DNA of 64,000 bases from Caenorhabditis remanei (Eukaryota; Nematoda; Chromadorea; Rhabditida; Rhabditidae): assembly GCF_010183535.1 (NCBI RefSeq), contig NC_071330.1:9157717-9221716 (forward strand), given 5' to 3'. Positions 12,410 to 24,108 of the stretch are shown one piece after another. Numbering within the stretch: position 1 is the stretch's first letter; the number at the start of each line of letters is the position of its first letter. The translations under genes were made by a program, and so were the position numbers. The notes under the pieces are model-generated. The model was not told where the DNA came from, ran no database searches, and worked only from the letters and a program-made list of their open reading frames with translations.

Positions 12410-13310
12410 TATTTCGGGACTACGAAAATCGGGTGAAGTGTGCACAGACGAACGCAAATTTGCAGTTTCCAAACCGTAGTTGTTTTCCCCGATTTTCGGG
12501 CGCACCACGAAAATCGGGGAGCGCCTTTAAATCGGGGAACGAAAATCGGGGAAAGTCCGCACGGTCGACCGCAAAGTGCCGCGCACTTTTTTCAGTATTT
12601 TTTTTTCTCAATGATTTTTTGGCAACGTTTGTGCGATTTGTGTGTTCTATCGGTATGAAAATCTCATTCTCGTCATGAATTTTATTGATTTTGTAAAAAT
12701 AATATTAATTTTTTCGTTATTTTGCCTGGTAACCATGTAAAGGAGCTCAATTTAGATTGTTTTCAGATTTGAATTCCAGCTTTCTTCTACTGTTCATCTT
12801 CGAGCCAAAATCACTCAAGATCTGTCGGACGTTTTCGGAATTAAAATAAATTTGAAAAACTCTAAGAATCTGCTTACAACACTAACTTATTACAGAAATA
12901 CAATGACGGATCTTCATCAACTGCGGTTTCTTTTTTTTCTTTCGCTTGAAGAATCGTTTTCCATTCTAAATATGATTTTTCTTCATTTCTTTTTCATCTT
13001 CAACATTACGAGCGTATCTGGAATACACACCAATTCCACTTCTTTGAGATATCGATCCTCTTCGATAAAATCCATTGCTATGGAAGTTTTTACTTTCATT
13101 AATTTCTAAATAAATGTTATTTTTTTAATCAATAAAATTCATGACGAGAATGTCATTTTCATACCGATAGAACACACAAATCGCACAAACTTTGCCAAAA
13201 AATCATTGAGAAAAAAAAATACTGAAAAAAGTGCGCGGCACTTTGCGTTCGACCGTGCGGACTTTCCCCGATTTACGCGGTGCGCCGATTTTCGTGGGGG
13301 CCCGATATTT
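12410..13310. mobile_element. Non-autonomous foldback element with long inverted arms
   Basis: Long inverted repeat: about 12540-12690 (gtccgcacggtcgaccgcaa, then through a T-run to cattctcgtcatgaatttt) matches about 13130-13275 in reverse complement. The outer ends pair more loosely: gatatttcgggactacgaaaatcggg on the left, and cgattttcgtgggggcccgatattt on the right. The subterminal region holds several copies of a roughly 12-bp unit acgaaaatcggg in both orientations (near 12424, 12490, 12510, 12540 and 13286). The loop of about 430 bp is AT-rich with no transposase-like frame. A MITE-like or foldback identity is inferred. Confidence 0.75.
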
Positions 13311-13440
13311 CATGACTAGTAGAACTGATAAGATATTATCACCAGTAACAGCAATTTTATGGTAAGGCAGATATGTTGAGAAGTCATATTTAGCTCTAGT
13401 TGGTTACCCACTTTCGACATTGAGATTCGAGCTTTTAATA

Positions 13441-13868
13441 ACTACTCAGGCAACTCGATATCAATCTAATTCAAGTAAATTTAGAGACTAACGCGACCCA
13501 GTTAGATTGACGTACAGTCTAATTAGACTAGCATTTTGTCTAATTAGACTACAATTTTGTCTAATCCAACTAACATACAATCTAATTAGACTTCAAAACT
13601 GTCTATTTAGACTTTGAAACTGTCTATTATCGAAATAAAAAAGTTCCGACATTTTTTCACCCTCGGTGTTTGCAGACTCAAGCCAAAATTATCAAATTTT
13701 GGCTTGAGTCTGCAAACACCGAGGGGGAAAAAATGTCGGAACTTTTTTGTTGCGACAATAATTAGACTTTAAAAACGAGCTAATCTAACTAGATTGTATT
13801 TAGATTGCTATTCTGTCTAATTAGACTTCGGTTGTCTAATTAGACTAACATCGAGTTGCCTGAGTAGT
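13441..13868. mobile_element. Small element with terminal inverted repeats and a central perfect hairpin
   Basis: The terminal inverted repeat actactcaggcaactcgat at 13441 is repeated in reverse complement at the right end (atcgagttgcctgagtagt, ending 13868). Inside are many copies of the palindrome tctaattaga (13520-13600 and 13815-13850). The centre is a hairpin of about 54-bp arms (13637-13690 against 13694-13748) with only a few unpaired bases at the tip, containing ggtgtttgcagactcaagcc. There is no coding capacity. This nested symmetry marks it as a non-autonomous element. The superfamily is not recognisable, and no clear target-site duplication was seen. Confidence 0.85.
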
Positions 13869-14239
13869 GCGCAATATAACTCTCCGATTAAAACGAATTT
13901 TGACTTCAGAAATTGTCACAGCTAGATTTTTAGAACTTTATAAACACGTAGTAACAACGAACATAGATGGAAGAATGGAGTTTAGGAAAGGGATTGATGT
14001 ACAGTCTATCGGAAGATGAGGGTGGAAATGGAGGCAAATCAAATCACAAGACGAACAAAATTCTATGAAGGTGACTTTTCTTAAATTAAGACAGTAAAGA
14101 AAAAAGATCTGATGCCAGCAGTGCGTTTTCACGTCCAGCGTGCATTGAATACGATAAAACTGTAAGGAGGGGAGAAAAAAGAAGGAAAGTTATTTTGAGA
14201 AACGAAAACCGATAAAAATCTAGAAGATATTGTTGATAG

Positions 14240-15137
14240 TTACTTCTTCTTTTTGCTTTTCTTCTTTGTGTTAAGCATTGAGAGACTATTGGCGTGAAAC
14301 ATTTCAGCATGAGCTTTTGCCTCTGCCTTTTTCTGCGCTCTCTCGATCTTCAGATCCTTGTAGTTGATGTAGTCGCGCTTCGACGGAGCAGCTCCCAAAG
14401 AAGTGAGCATTCGTTCACGAGCCTCGACCCGGTCACCTTTGCTTGCTTCTCGTGACAGAAACTGTTCAATCTGTAAGTTAATACTTTAGAATCGAAGAAA
14501 TTAACGCCATCTCTGCCTTACATCGAAGTGAACTCTCTTTGGATTAGCCTCGTTGAGAACTTTCATGTTATTGTTGTTGTTGTGGTGCCCATTCGCCTTT
14601 TTTTTCTTCAGAATTTTCGGGGCATGTACCATTGGAATCTTGGTGGTTCCATTACGCTTGAAGGCAACAATCTTCACGTTTTCTGCTTCTTGCAGCGTAG
14701 ATTGGGCGGGTTGCCGATTTCCGTTCTGAAAATATAGAATCTCAGTCTTATCAAAAATCGGGCCGGTCCTGGCCGGGCTGAACAGTCTCTCGGCCTAGAT
14801 TTAAAAATAGGCACCTATTTTTTAAACATTTTTTGAAATTTCAAAGTAGAAGTGCTTTAATAACCATACATATTCATCTTTTATTGAATTTTGAGCTTAA
14901 TTGAAAACAAGACTTTCCATAAAATCCAAAAAGTTTAAATTTTTGGTTCGAAGCATGTTTTTTGTTTAAAAACGGCCCGGCCTGTGACAGATCTGTAGAA
15001 TCTAAAAACTACAAATTAACAACCAAACATACCATGTTTTTCTTTGTGAGGCTATCCACGAGCTCGGTCAAGGATTTAGAACTCGGTTTGCTGGTCTCGC
15101 CGAACAAATCCACATTGCATCCCCAGTCATCAGCCAT
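14240..15137 (-). CDS. DUF4602 (C1orf131-like) small basic protein
   Basis: About 179 residues from three exons on the minus strand: 15137-15033, 14725-14522 and 14470-14240; all in phase. It starts MADDWGCNVDLFGETSKPS. The middle is Lys/Asn-rich (KILKKKKANGHHNNNNN). The C-terminal conserved block reads MLTSLGAAPSKRDYINYKDL followed by a Lys/Ala-rich helix, the hallmark of the DUF4602 family to which human C1orf131 belongs, and it ends in a nuclear/nucleolar-type KKKSKKKK. Human C1orf131 is associated with early small-subunit ribosome assembly, so a nucleolar role is inferred. It lies upstream of rsp-8 on the same strand, now 2.7 kb away because of foldback insertions. The two could once have formed an operon, but nothing here proves it. 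Confidence 0.82.
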
Positions 15138-16464
15138 TTCTGGAAAGACCAGACAAATTATAATAAAATATGGCTCAACGAACTATAATAACAAAACTGT
15201 TTTCAAAAAAATTCGAAATCCTAAAATTTATGTTATTTTTTTTTAAACAAAATAGAATTTTGAAGACATACCTCTTGTTGTTGTGCCGTCTGGGCGAGAT
15301 TTTGGGGAATTTCCAAGCAAAAATAATTATAGAAGCATCGAGTTTTCCGTGAATTTGGGTCCAAAAATAAAAATACAAAATTCGAGTTGTCCTAAAAATG
15401 GACTACGGTCGGAAATGCTGTGTATACACCGTGACGCACAGCTGCGGCCTCGAAAATAATGCCAAACGTTTAAACGAGAAACGGAGGGATCGCCTGGGTG
15501 GTAGACCGGTTATTAAAATAGTCTGAAAAACTGAACTAGTACTTTAAAATACAGTTTGCATCTAATTGAAGAAACTGGTTTCAGTGAATCTTTAAAAAGT
15601 CACGACAAGTACTCACTTAAAGACATTTGAGACAAAGAGAAGAAAAGAAACACTGTAATTTGGTGAGCAGATTGTACTGATTTGATTCAGATCTGAAAAA
15701 CAAAAGTATACTGGCTTCGGTGGTAATTTAAGCTTTCCTTGGAATGTTCACGACTACAAAAATATATTTAATAAATCAAAATTAAATAAATACGACGCTA
15801 TTTAATACATTTTTATGGCACGCAAATGCAAGAAAATGCATTAAATTTTATTAGTGGATAGAAAAATGTATTTAACTGGATTCGTGGATAGAAAAAAGTT
15901 ATTCAATGGTACAAGTTTTCTTCGCTGGAAGGTCCATTAACAACTAGTTGATTTAACAGGCTATCTCTGATGTCATGTTTCAATGCAGAAGAATTTCTAT
16001 CTTGTATAATTGGTTCAGGTAGTTGATCAAGTTGATCAAGTTAGCTGAGGATCTTCTCTGATAATACTTCAAATCAGTTTCTCTTTTACCTCCAATTCAA
16101 CATTTGATTACCACTTTTCTATTTTCTTTTTCTTTGAACGGCTACACTGTTGTCTTGCCTTATCAATAAATCTATCATTCTTCTGGTATCCGTCTTCGCT
16201 TCTCATCAACATTTTCTTGTGCCTTCTGACTGAACTGAAATGTTCTCCTATCTGAAACGAAGTCCGATACATTTTAGAAACGGAAGACTTCATCCCTAAT
16301 CTAGATTCATTCTCCATATTTACTAATTTCTAGTGATGTCTGGTGTTCTCTTATCATTCATTTTTTCTCTTTTCTTATCAAGATTTCTGCGGACGTGAAA
16401 CTATTTCAGAATTATTTTTCTACTTCTATCGACTGTTGATCAACTCCGGTCCTATTTCTGTCAA
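15138..16464. promoter_or_regulatory. Divergent intergenic region, DUF4602 gene / maa-1
   Basis: About 1.3 kb between the start codons of two divergent genes. It is mostly AT-rich, with a GC-richer island at about 15400-15510 just upstream of the DUF4602 gene, the likeliest promoter core. No coding exon is supported. Confidence 0.45.
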
Positions 16465-17598
16465 ATGTCTAAATTTGAAACTGCTGTTTTCATTGTTCAG
16501 AATCTTCCAAAAGATGGTATGTTTCTAGAAAATTCTTTATGATCATAAACTGACATGAAGTTTCATTGGAGTGTTTTCTGAGCTTGAATTAGCTACCGAA
16601 CGAAATTCCACTCATTATACCCATTTTCATTGTTCATGGTATTAATTTTAAGGACCAGTTAAAACGTCAACTGATGAGAAATTGAATTTTTATGGTCTTT
16701 TCAAACAAGCTACTCATGGAAAATGTGATGTATCGAAGCCGAGTTTTTTTGATGTTCAAGGAGTTTATAAATGGAATGCATGGAATAAATTAGATACAAT
16801 GACATCAGAAGATGCGAAGAATGCATATGTTGATGCAATTGTTCAGAAGATTCGAGATGTTCAGAAGACGTATAAAACAGAAGAATGGATGAAAGGAGAC
16901 GCTTATGATCTGTTGGCACCCAAGTTTGAGATTTTAGGAATTCTGGAGTCAAGTTCTGAAAACAATAAATTGGAAGAAAGCACGAAAAATGAGGAAATAG
17001 AAGAGAAATTGGAAAACGAACCAATTGGTAAACAAGATAAAAAAGAAGGAGAAGAAGTAGAGAAAGGGAATGATGAAACAGTGGATTCCAGTGCTTGCAT
17101 ACTTTCAGACAACGAATATGCAGATGCGATTGATGATGAAACACAGTCAAGGTATGATTGAACTGAAAGAAACTACAGAATCTAATTTTAATCTCCAGAT
17201 CCTCATCTTTCACTGAACCACACACATCCTCTCGTATCAGAGTTTCTCGACAGAGTTCTCCAACACTACGAAATACTTGCCACAGGTTTCAGTTTTTTTC
17301 TGTTTAATGTTCTTTAAGATGAAGAATTTCAGACTAGAAAAAGAACTAAAAGTTATCACCGAATCTATTGATAAACTCGGAAAAGCAGTCGAAGAAAGAC
17401 ACAATTTATTGCTTGGTTTGATGAAAAAAGCGGTTCGTGATCTGAAAGTATTTTACTTGAGTTTTTTTCAACTTTCAGACAGTATACATTCTTGTTCCGA
17501 AAGCAACTTCCTGGAAAACAGTGATCTTTTTCGTATTCTGGCCGTTTGTCGCCAATTTTCTGCTTCGATGGATTCGACGATTTCTCACATGGATTTGA
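16465..17598 (+). CDS. maa-1: Membrane-associated acyl-CoA-binding protein (ACBD5-like)
   Basis: Binds long-chain acyl-CoA on endomembranes. In C. elegans MAA-1 acts in endosomal recycling. Exons: 16465-16516, 16653-17151, 17199-17285, 17333-17432 and 17479-17598 (285 residues, phases close). The N-terminal ACB domain (about residues 1-95) contains LNFYGLFKQATHGKCD, KWNAWNKLDTMTSEDAKNAY and a terminal basic/aromatic helix; the Tyr/Lys ligand-contact pattern of acyl-CoA-binding proteins is visible. A Glu/Lys-rich linker and a coiled-coil segment (LEKELKVITESIDKLGKAV) follow. The last exon encodes one hydrophobic anchor (VIFFVFWPFVANFLL) followed by RWIRRFLTWI. The anchor is read in a frame that differs from the longest ORF downstream of exon 4, so the exon-5 acceptor at 17478 is essential. 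Confidence 0.92.
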
Positions 17599-17783
17599 AT
17601 AACTAAATAATCCTGTTTTATTAATCTTTTCTATAAAATGTATTTTTTTTCAATTTAACTTTTTCAAAACTTTACAAAGGTAGGTGGTGAGGAGCAAGAG
17701 AAAAGGAGGTACCGGTATAAAAATGAATGGGAACAGACAAAAACTGAAATATTTGGTGATAAACGGTCAAACAAAAACAAGAA

Positions 17784-19065
17784 TTAATATCTGTATGGTG
17801 GTTGTTGATCATAATGACCATATGGTTGTGGTCGATGTTGATCTGGATAATATTCTGCTCCACGATGTGGTGGTGGAGCAACTGCGTGAGTCTCTCCGTA
17901 GTAGGTTGATGGTGCACGAGATCCACCACGAACATCATACTGAAATTATAATGAAATGACTTTGTTACAAAAAAGAACCACAACAAAAAAGATTCATAAC
18001 TCAATCTGAATTAGAAATTTGAGAAATATTCAGGAAATCAATCAAATTTCTCACCACTTTATCCGGGATTCCATTATTTCTATTGTACATTTTCTGGAAT
18101 TTGGCAGCCATCGACATCCACAAGGAAATCTGAATTTCTTTGATGTAGTCATGAGGTTCTTCTGTCTACTGTACTTACGTGTAGAAACTGCAATCCTAGG
18201 AAGAAGATACCAGTGGCAATTCTAGCCAAGTTTCCATAGGAATACCAGAAAATGAAAAAAACTGAGATGAATCCACGAACTATGTCAAGAATCATTAAGA
18301 GTCCCCATGGAAGAAGAAGCCACTGATTTCTACAACAGATTCCAAGAAGTAGAATAAGTGATGCTACGACCAGGGACACGTAAAGAATTAAGTCAACCAA
18401 AAGTAATACATTCCGGTCTGAAATTCAGAAAATTTCCTGATTTTTCTTTTCTCATATCAACAAACTTTGCTTTGAATATTTCAGCTCCTCGGTATAAAGT
18501 CCAAGTGAGCAGTGGTAAGAAGTGGAATCCTCTACAACAACAACAGTTCTTCCACCAGTGAATGTCAGTTTCCTATTCTCTGCATTTATCTTTCCTTGTG
18601 CTTCGAGTTCACAAGAATTGTAATGAGAAGCATCTCCATTTGTTGCTGTGTCAGAGAGTGCAACGGCAGCAGCAATTGCGAGAAGAAAGTATAGAATCTG
18701 AATAATATCTGGTTCATATCAGTTACACATTTCTCTCTTTTCTTCATCTACCTAGCCTCTGAACACATTTCTGATTCTCTATCTTCCCCTTAACAGTCGG
18801 TTATAAATCAAAAGTGATTGCCTTCCTCCGATGGCAGTGGCCTGTTACGTGTTGTAATATTACATCGAATCCAGTTTTCATATTGAAAAGAAGATGATTA
18901 GAAAGCGTTGGAAAAGGGCGTGGCTCTTCCATTTTTTAATTCAATTTTAGAAATTGATTGGAAACTGAGAAAAATACTTACCAAAGTGTAGAAACCAATG
19001 AGAGTTGAGCCGACTGTTAGGCCACAACAAAAACATCGACGTATTTGAATTTCTACTTTTGCCAT
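17784..19065 (-). CDS. Four-pass membrane protein with LAPTM4-like organisation
   Basis: Unnamed; 261 residues from five minus-strand exons: 19065-18982, 18697-18466, 18417-18179, 18129-18055 and 17939-17784. It starts MAKVEIQIRRCFCCGLTVGS, directly after a ttttcag acceptor. Four hydrophobic segments are seen: FYTLILYFLLAIAAAVAL, LLLVDLILYVSLVVASLILL, a third around WGLLMILDIVRGFISVFFIF, and a fourth around ATGIFFLGLQFLHISLW. The loop after segment 1 carries two Cys (NSCELE and YHCSLG) and is probably lumenal. The cytosolic tail is rich in Pro, Tyr and His (ends HYDQQPPYRY). The RRCFCCGLTVGSTLIG start resembles the Cys-rich N-terminus of lysosomal LAPTM4 proteins, but homology is not proven. 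Splice sites around the tight 48-nt intron 18418-18465 were chosen by phase. Confidence 0.75.
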
Positions 19066-22000
19066 TCTGAAAACAATCGGAATTTAAGATGAGGACAAAT
19101 TAGAAAAATACTCAAACGACATATACTAGAATCCTGGGTGTAAAAACATGTATTTTGATTGATGAGAAAAATTGTTTTGAAAAAATTATGTCTATCAATT
19201 TGCTTGTAATAAACCGAAAAGGAAAGATATCAGCAGAGATGAAAAATCACAAAGAAAGCGTTATTTGTCCTAGTTATTTGATGATTGTTTCTAACGAGAA
19301 CACAAGAAAAGGAAGCGAAAGAAATGACAAAGAGAACGAATTATAGAATGAAAAGAAACTGATAAATTGATTGATTGCAAAAGGATGGAGTATGATTAAC
19401 GGTAAACGAGATTAGGAAACCTAAATCTGAAAAGGTGAAAGATTAAAGAAAAGAAAGAAAGAAAAGAGATTTGGAAGTGTAAATTCGAAAGTTCCGTTTC
19501 ATACACTTGTGACAAGTGAGAAATCATGAACTTGAAAATCGCGAAAAAACATCGCATTTAAACAGAAGAAAAATCAAAGATTCTCTCTGCATAAATCACA
19601 GAGAATTCAAACAAAATATTCGAACTAGGATCGACCTTCAACGAATAAAAGGTATCCCATTGAGACAGTTTCGTTGTTCTCGGAATCTGTCGAATTTCGT
19701 TTTGAATGGTTTGAATAAACAGTAAGACGATCCTGGAATCTTAAGGCGGAAAAGAGAAAGAATACGGAGAAATCGGTAATAAAAATGTGAAATCTAAACT
19801 GAAGTAGACAGAAAAAGCAGAGATAGTCATGAATTGCAAGCGATCGCATTGCGGAGAAAAAATAGAAGAAGGCTGTTTCTGTCAATCCTTCGAAAATACG
19901 AATCAACCAAAACCACACCCTTTTCGTCATCTTCTTCTTTTATTCTAACATCATCTTGTTGTACTGTTTTCCCAGGTCTATACAAGGTCTTATGAGTTAT
20001 TCGAATGCATATAAAACAGAGAAGAGACACAGAGAGATTCACATTACCTGGCAGGCAGTAGGCGCGTGCCAAAACATCCAGAATAGAGACATATCCTATG
20101 GTTAATTGCATACGAACAAACAGAAACGAAAAGTGAAAAGTGGTTGGATTTGGTTGAAAACCTAGTATTATGTGAAGTACAAATCAGATATTTTCCGATT
20201 CTTATTCAAGAAGAATTTTATAAAAGTAGTTTTTCTCAAAAAGTTTCAATAGTGACGGATAAATAATAGTTCTTTCACATATATAATTTTAATAATTGTT
20301 AGAAAAGCCCATAAATAATATGTCTGATTGATTCTATGACCTGAAGAATATGCAGAATTTCCTAATACTCACAACTTTCTCAAACCAAAAACTAAGTGAA
20401 ACTGTTCCTGAACCATCTTAAAAGTGAAAACTTCTGTCTAATTGTATACCAAGTCAGACCACGAAACCGACAGTTACATTTTCTCTTCTATCCTTATATT
20501 CGGATGTTCGAAGGTGATGATTGAGAGTACTTATGGTCAGAAGGGGAATTCGAGAAAAAGAGAAAATATTTCTTTGAAAATTAAACAAATTAACCTTACC
20601 AGTTCCATTAGAAACTTAATGAGTTGGTCAATGAAATGACTAAATTGATAAATAACTTTTAGTTCCAAGGTTCTTTTCTCTTTTTGTTCCCAACCATTTT
20701 TGAGCGATCGGGTGTGGCTTCAGAATGGCATCTTTTGATGAAAAAAAGTGAAAAAAACGACGTCGACGGCATTGGTAAAGAGTGGGGATAAGACCTCGAC
20801 AATGAATTGTTTGTGGTTGGAAAAGGGGTGGAAATCGAAACCTGTCGGATTTTGGATTTGTGTAGAAGACAAAATGTTATGGGGGAAAATTCAGAAGGAA
20901 GGTATGATTAAGACGTAGAAAAAGGATGATTTATATTCATCTTTTGTGAATCTCTGAATTCATGGAATTATATATTTCAGATAAAATGAAAGGGGAGAAG
21001 CAGATGTGTCTTGAGGGTTTCAAGAGCTGAAAAGCTGTCAAGTGACTTCACCAATGATTGAAATATAGAAAAGATACTTTGAATTGAAATGTCATAAGTT
21101 CTTGGATGAAACATAGACATACAGTGAGAGGAAGAGAGAGAGAGAAACACGTAAAATGTAGGCATTCAACGCCTGAGACGACGACAACAACGCCCTTCTT
21201 CTTTTCCGCAGAAGATAATTGTCTAGGTTAGGATGACAGAGAAGAAGAAGATGTACGAGAAAGTCTCGGGTAATTCGATCGACGGTATTTCTCATTGAAA
21301 TTGAATCACATTGCGTTGCGTCTTTGTCGTTGAAATGACCATGCTTTGAATGTTTTTTTTTCGCGCGCAATGTCGTGTACTCGTCGATACAAATGGATTC
21401 ATGTCGTTCCGTCGGGAATAATCATCTGGTACTGTAGCAGACGAAGAATAAGATGATTGAAAGTAATGGGTGTGGCTACTATTGGCCACTTTGCTTCTTT
21501 TTCCATCACGGATTCATTTATTCTGATGACAGAAAATGAATGAAAGGAGGAGGTGAAAGGGACACGGAGATTAGTGGAAGACGATATGAGGGAAAGAATT
21601 CATCTGAAGAAAGAAAAAGAATTCTGAAAAAGGGTTGATTCTTAGAATTCAGATCCGTTTGTGAACAATATTTATTGGAAATGCTGGAATGAGATAATAT
21701 GAGAACGGTGTGGATACGGGATAATTTCAGATTCGACAGGAAGTTTGAAGAGCACGAAATTCAATTTTCTTTCCGTGAAGAAAAATACCTGAACTCTGAA
21801 AATTCAGATATGAAACAAGAAACACAATTCGGGATATCACTTTTCTAATTTATTTTTATTCCAAAAAATCTGCTGGAATTCGAAATTGCCTTAAAAGCTT
21901 GAGAACTCATATAATACGGATAACCAAATCATATCTGTTTAAGTTTTTCAATCATTTCTGTTCTGATTCGGGCGCAGTTTTGATTTGTACTAGTTCTATT

Positions 22001-22518
22001 TCGGACAGTTCTGATTAGGCACCACTATATTATGGTTTCATCTTTTTTTTTGTTTTTGTATTTGATGATCAAAAATGAAATGAAATAGTTTTGTTCCAAG
22101 TCAACGATTGCTAGTACATACTTTTTTTCACTTTCTGAACAAATATACTTACATCATAAAAATAAAATCTCTCTGAATATTGTTTTGTTTTGTTTTCTTC
22201 TGTTGTTTATGATTCAATCCTGCCGATATATTCAATTGACACTTTCCTTCTATCTTCCATTTCCTTTCGTATCGTTCTAAAAAACCAAAATCACAGAGAA
22301 AAACAATTATCAGAATACTCCATACTCAATAACATTTCCTCTTCTTCTTCTCCTGATAGTCCCTTGATAATATCTCGTTTCTCTCTCATCTCTTTCATCA
22401 ATTTCTCAGGTTATTTGTCGCTAATAGCAACCGAATATTTCGTTAATCCTTGTTCTTCTTATACTCATTTTCTCCTCATCTATACATCTTTCACTCACTT
22501 TTTTCATTATTTCAGACG
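19066..22518. promoter_or_regulatory. 3.4-kb divergent intergenic region
   Basis: Separates the four-pass protein gene (-) from the BTB gene (+). It is A-rich on the + strand (19150-19600 and 20900-21700) and T/C-rich toward 22150-22500. Only short frames occur on either strand, none with splice-supported continuation or a recognisable domain. A small minus-strand frame starting at 20111 reaches a possible donor at about 20048 and could be a 5' exon, but I could not join it to anything. Confidence 0.4.
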
Positions 22519-23857
22519 ATGAATGATGTGTATCGAGTATGGGAAGATGCTTATTTAGAGAAGAATCTAACGATTACAAGAGACACGAATCCACAGTATA
22601 CATATGTGGCAAACTATCTATGGTGAGTTGAGATATACTTATTTTTCAACAAGAAATCACTTTCAGGTTTTTCTTTGTTGAAGACAAAACCTTCCATATA
22701 GTAGCTTGTTTCAAAGAGACACCAGAAATCGAATATCATGCATCTGTGAAGATTTGGTTCAAAGACGAGCACTTCTGTCATTACGAAAGAACTGAAATAT
22801 TCCCATTCAACGAGAAAAAAGGAGATGAATACGAGATTGTTGATCCTGATTGGGAATCAATTGAAGTCACTTTTCGAGTAAATAAACTTCATGGAGATGT
22901 ATATATTGGACCATCTGAAAATGAATCAGTCGATCAAAATGGAATAATTGTAGTCATTGGAGATCAGAAAGTATTTCTCAATATGGAGGTGAGATTACTT
23001 GTTTCAATTTCAACAATCAATTCATCTATATGCAGGCAATAATTCTTCAATCGGAAGTTCTTTACGATGCTTTTAATAGAAATGAAGATGTTACATTGAA
23101 GTTATCTGATGTGGATCCTGCTGTGTTTTTTGAAATGCTTCGAGTTCTCAATCCTCCACACAAACGGATATCACGTTAGTTTCTCTTGAAAATGAGAAGA
23201 TCAAACAGATTAGTAAAAAAGTTCATCTTATTAGAAAAAAGTTCGTTTGCAAGAATGTTTATGATAAGGATTAGCGGAACACTTTCGTCTTTTGTTGTAT
23301 TTTTGATGTTAGCTTATGACGTTCGTTAAAGATATCCTACAGGGATAAGAAACAATAGCATTCGTTTCGTTTCTCCAACAAGCTGAGGCTAGAAATGATA
23401 AATAAAGTTTCAAACTTCTTTCTTCTTGTTTTCAGGCTTCTACTTCACTGAACTTCTCCTTCTTGGATGTCGTTTCCGAATGATTCGTCTTCTGAATCGT
23501 CTCGATGAATTCTCAAAATCTTCCGAATATGACAAGAACTGGATAACAAAAGTTGCATGGAAAAAGATTCAAAGAGTCCTACGGGAAGATCCTTCGTTTA
23601 CAATTCAAACAATCGAGAACTTTAGAATGAAAAAAAGAGAAGAGAAACCTGTGAGAAAGGTGAAAATAAGGGATCCAGAGATACTGAGTGTTCATCAGTT
23701 TTCGAAGAAACCAGAGAAATATTCATGTATCGAATCGTTCTGCGACTACTGTGGCAATCACAAAACTAGCATTATCTACACTTTACTCGCTTTTCTATTC
23801 TTCGAGAATATTATTTTATTGATGTGGTTTTTATGTATTTATAAGGAATCCCACTAA
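22519..23857 (+). CDS. BTB/POZ-domain protein with C-terminal membrane anchor
   Basis: 328 residues in four exons: 22519-22622, 22667-22988, 23036-23174 and 23436-23857; phases close. The ATG follows ttcag acg, a probable trans-splice or UTR acceptor. The N-terminal ~140 residues are a beta-rich region of unknown type (WFFFVEDKTFHIVACFKETP, WESIEVTFRVNKLHGDVYIG). The BTB domain follows: VVIGDQKVFLNMEAIILQSEV, YDAFNRNEDVTLKLSDVDPAVFFEMLRVLNPP, then FTELLLLGCRFRMIRLLNRLDEF, the expected fold order, resembling nematode BATH/BTB proteins. After a basic region the protein ends in a hydrophobic helix (IIYTLLAFLFFENIILLMWF) and a short tail CIYKESH, suggesting a tail-anchored protein. A role as a cullin-3 adaptor is possible by family only. 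Confidence 0.82.
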
Positions 23858-24108
23858 TTGTGATTTTTATGAAATTAATTTATTAGAAAATCAAAATTAA
23901 TTGGAAAATGTTTATTGAAAAAAAGACAGAGAGAACCATAATAGAAAAGAGATGAGTGAACTAAAATAGTGAACAAAGATATCAATGAAAAGAAAGCTGA
24001 ATAAATTTGAAAAGAATAGTCCCGTTTGAAAACCCTCTGGTCAATGATTTGAAAATTCGAAATGAAAAAAGAAGAATGTTTTTGTTTCGTTAATGGAAAC
24101 AGGAGAGG

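Noticed and set aside
20048..20111. Short minus-strand frame ending at a consensus donor (ctgccag/gtaatg)
   Set aside because: Could be a 5' UTR exon of the four-pass protein gene, but its frame does not lead into an identified acceptor with an open reading frame, and there is no other evidence.
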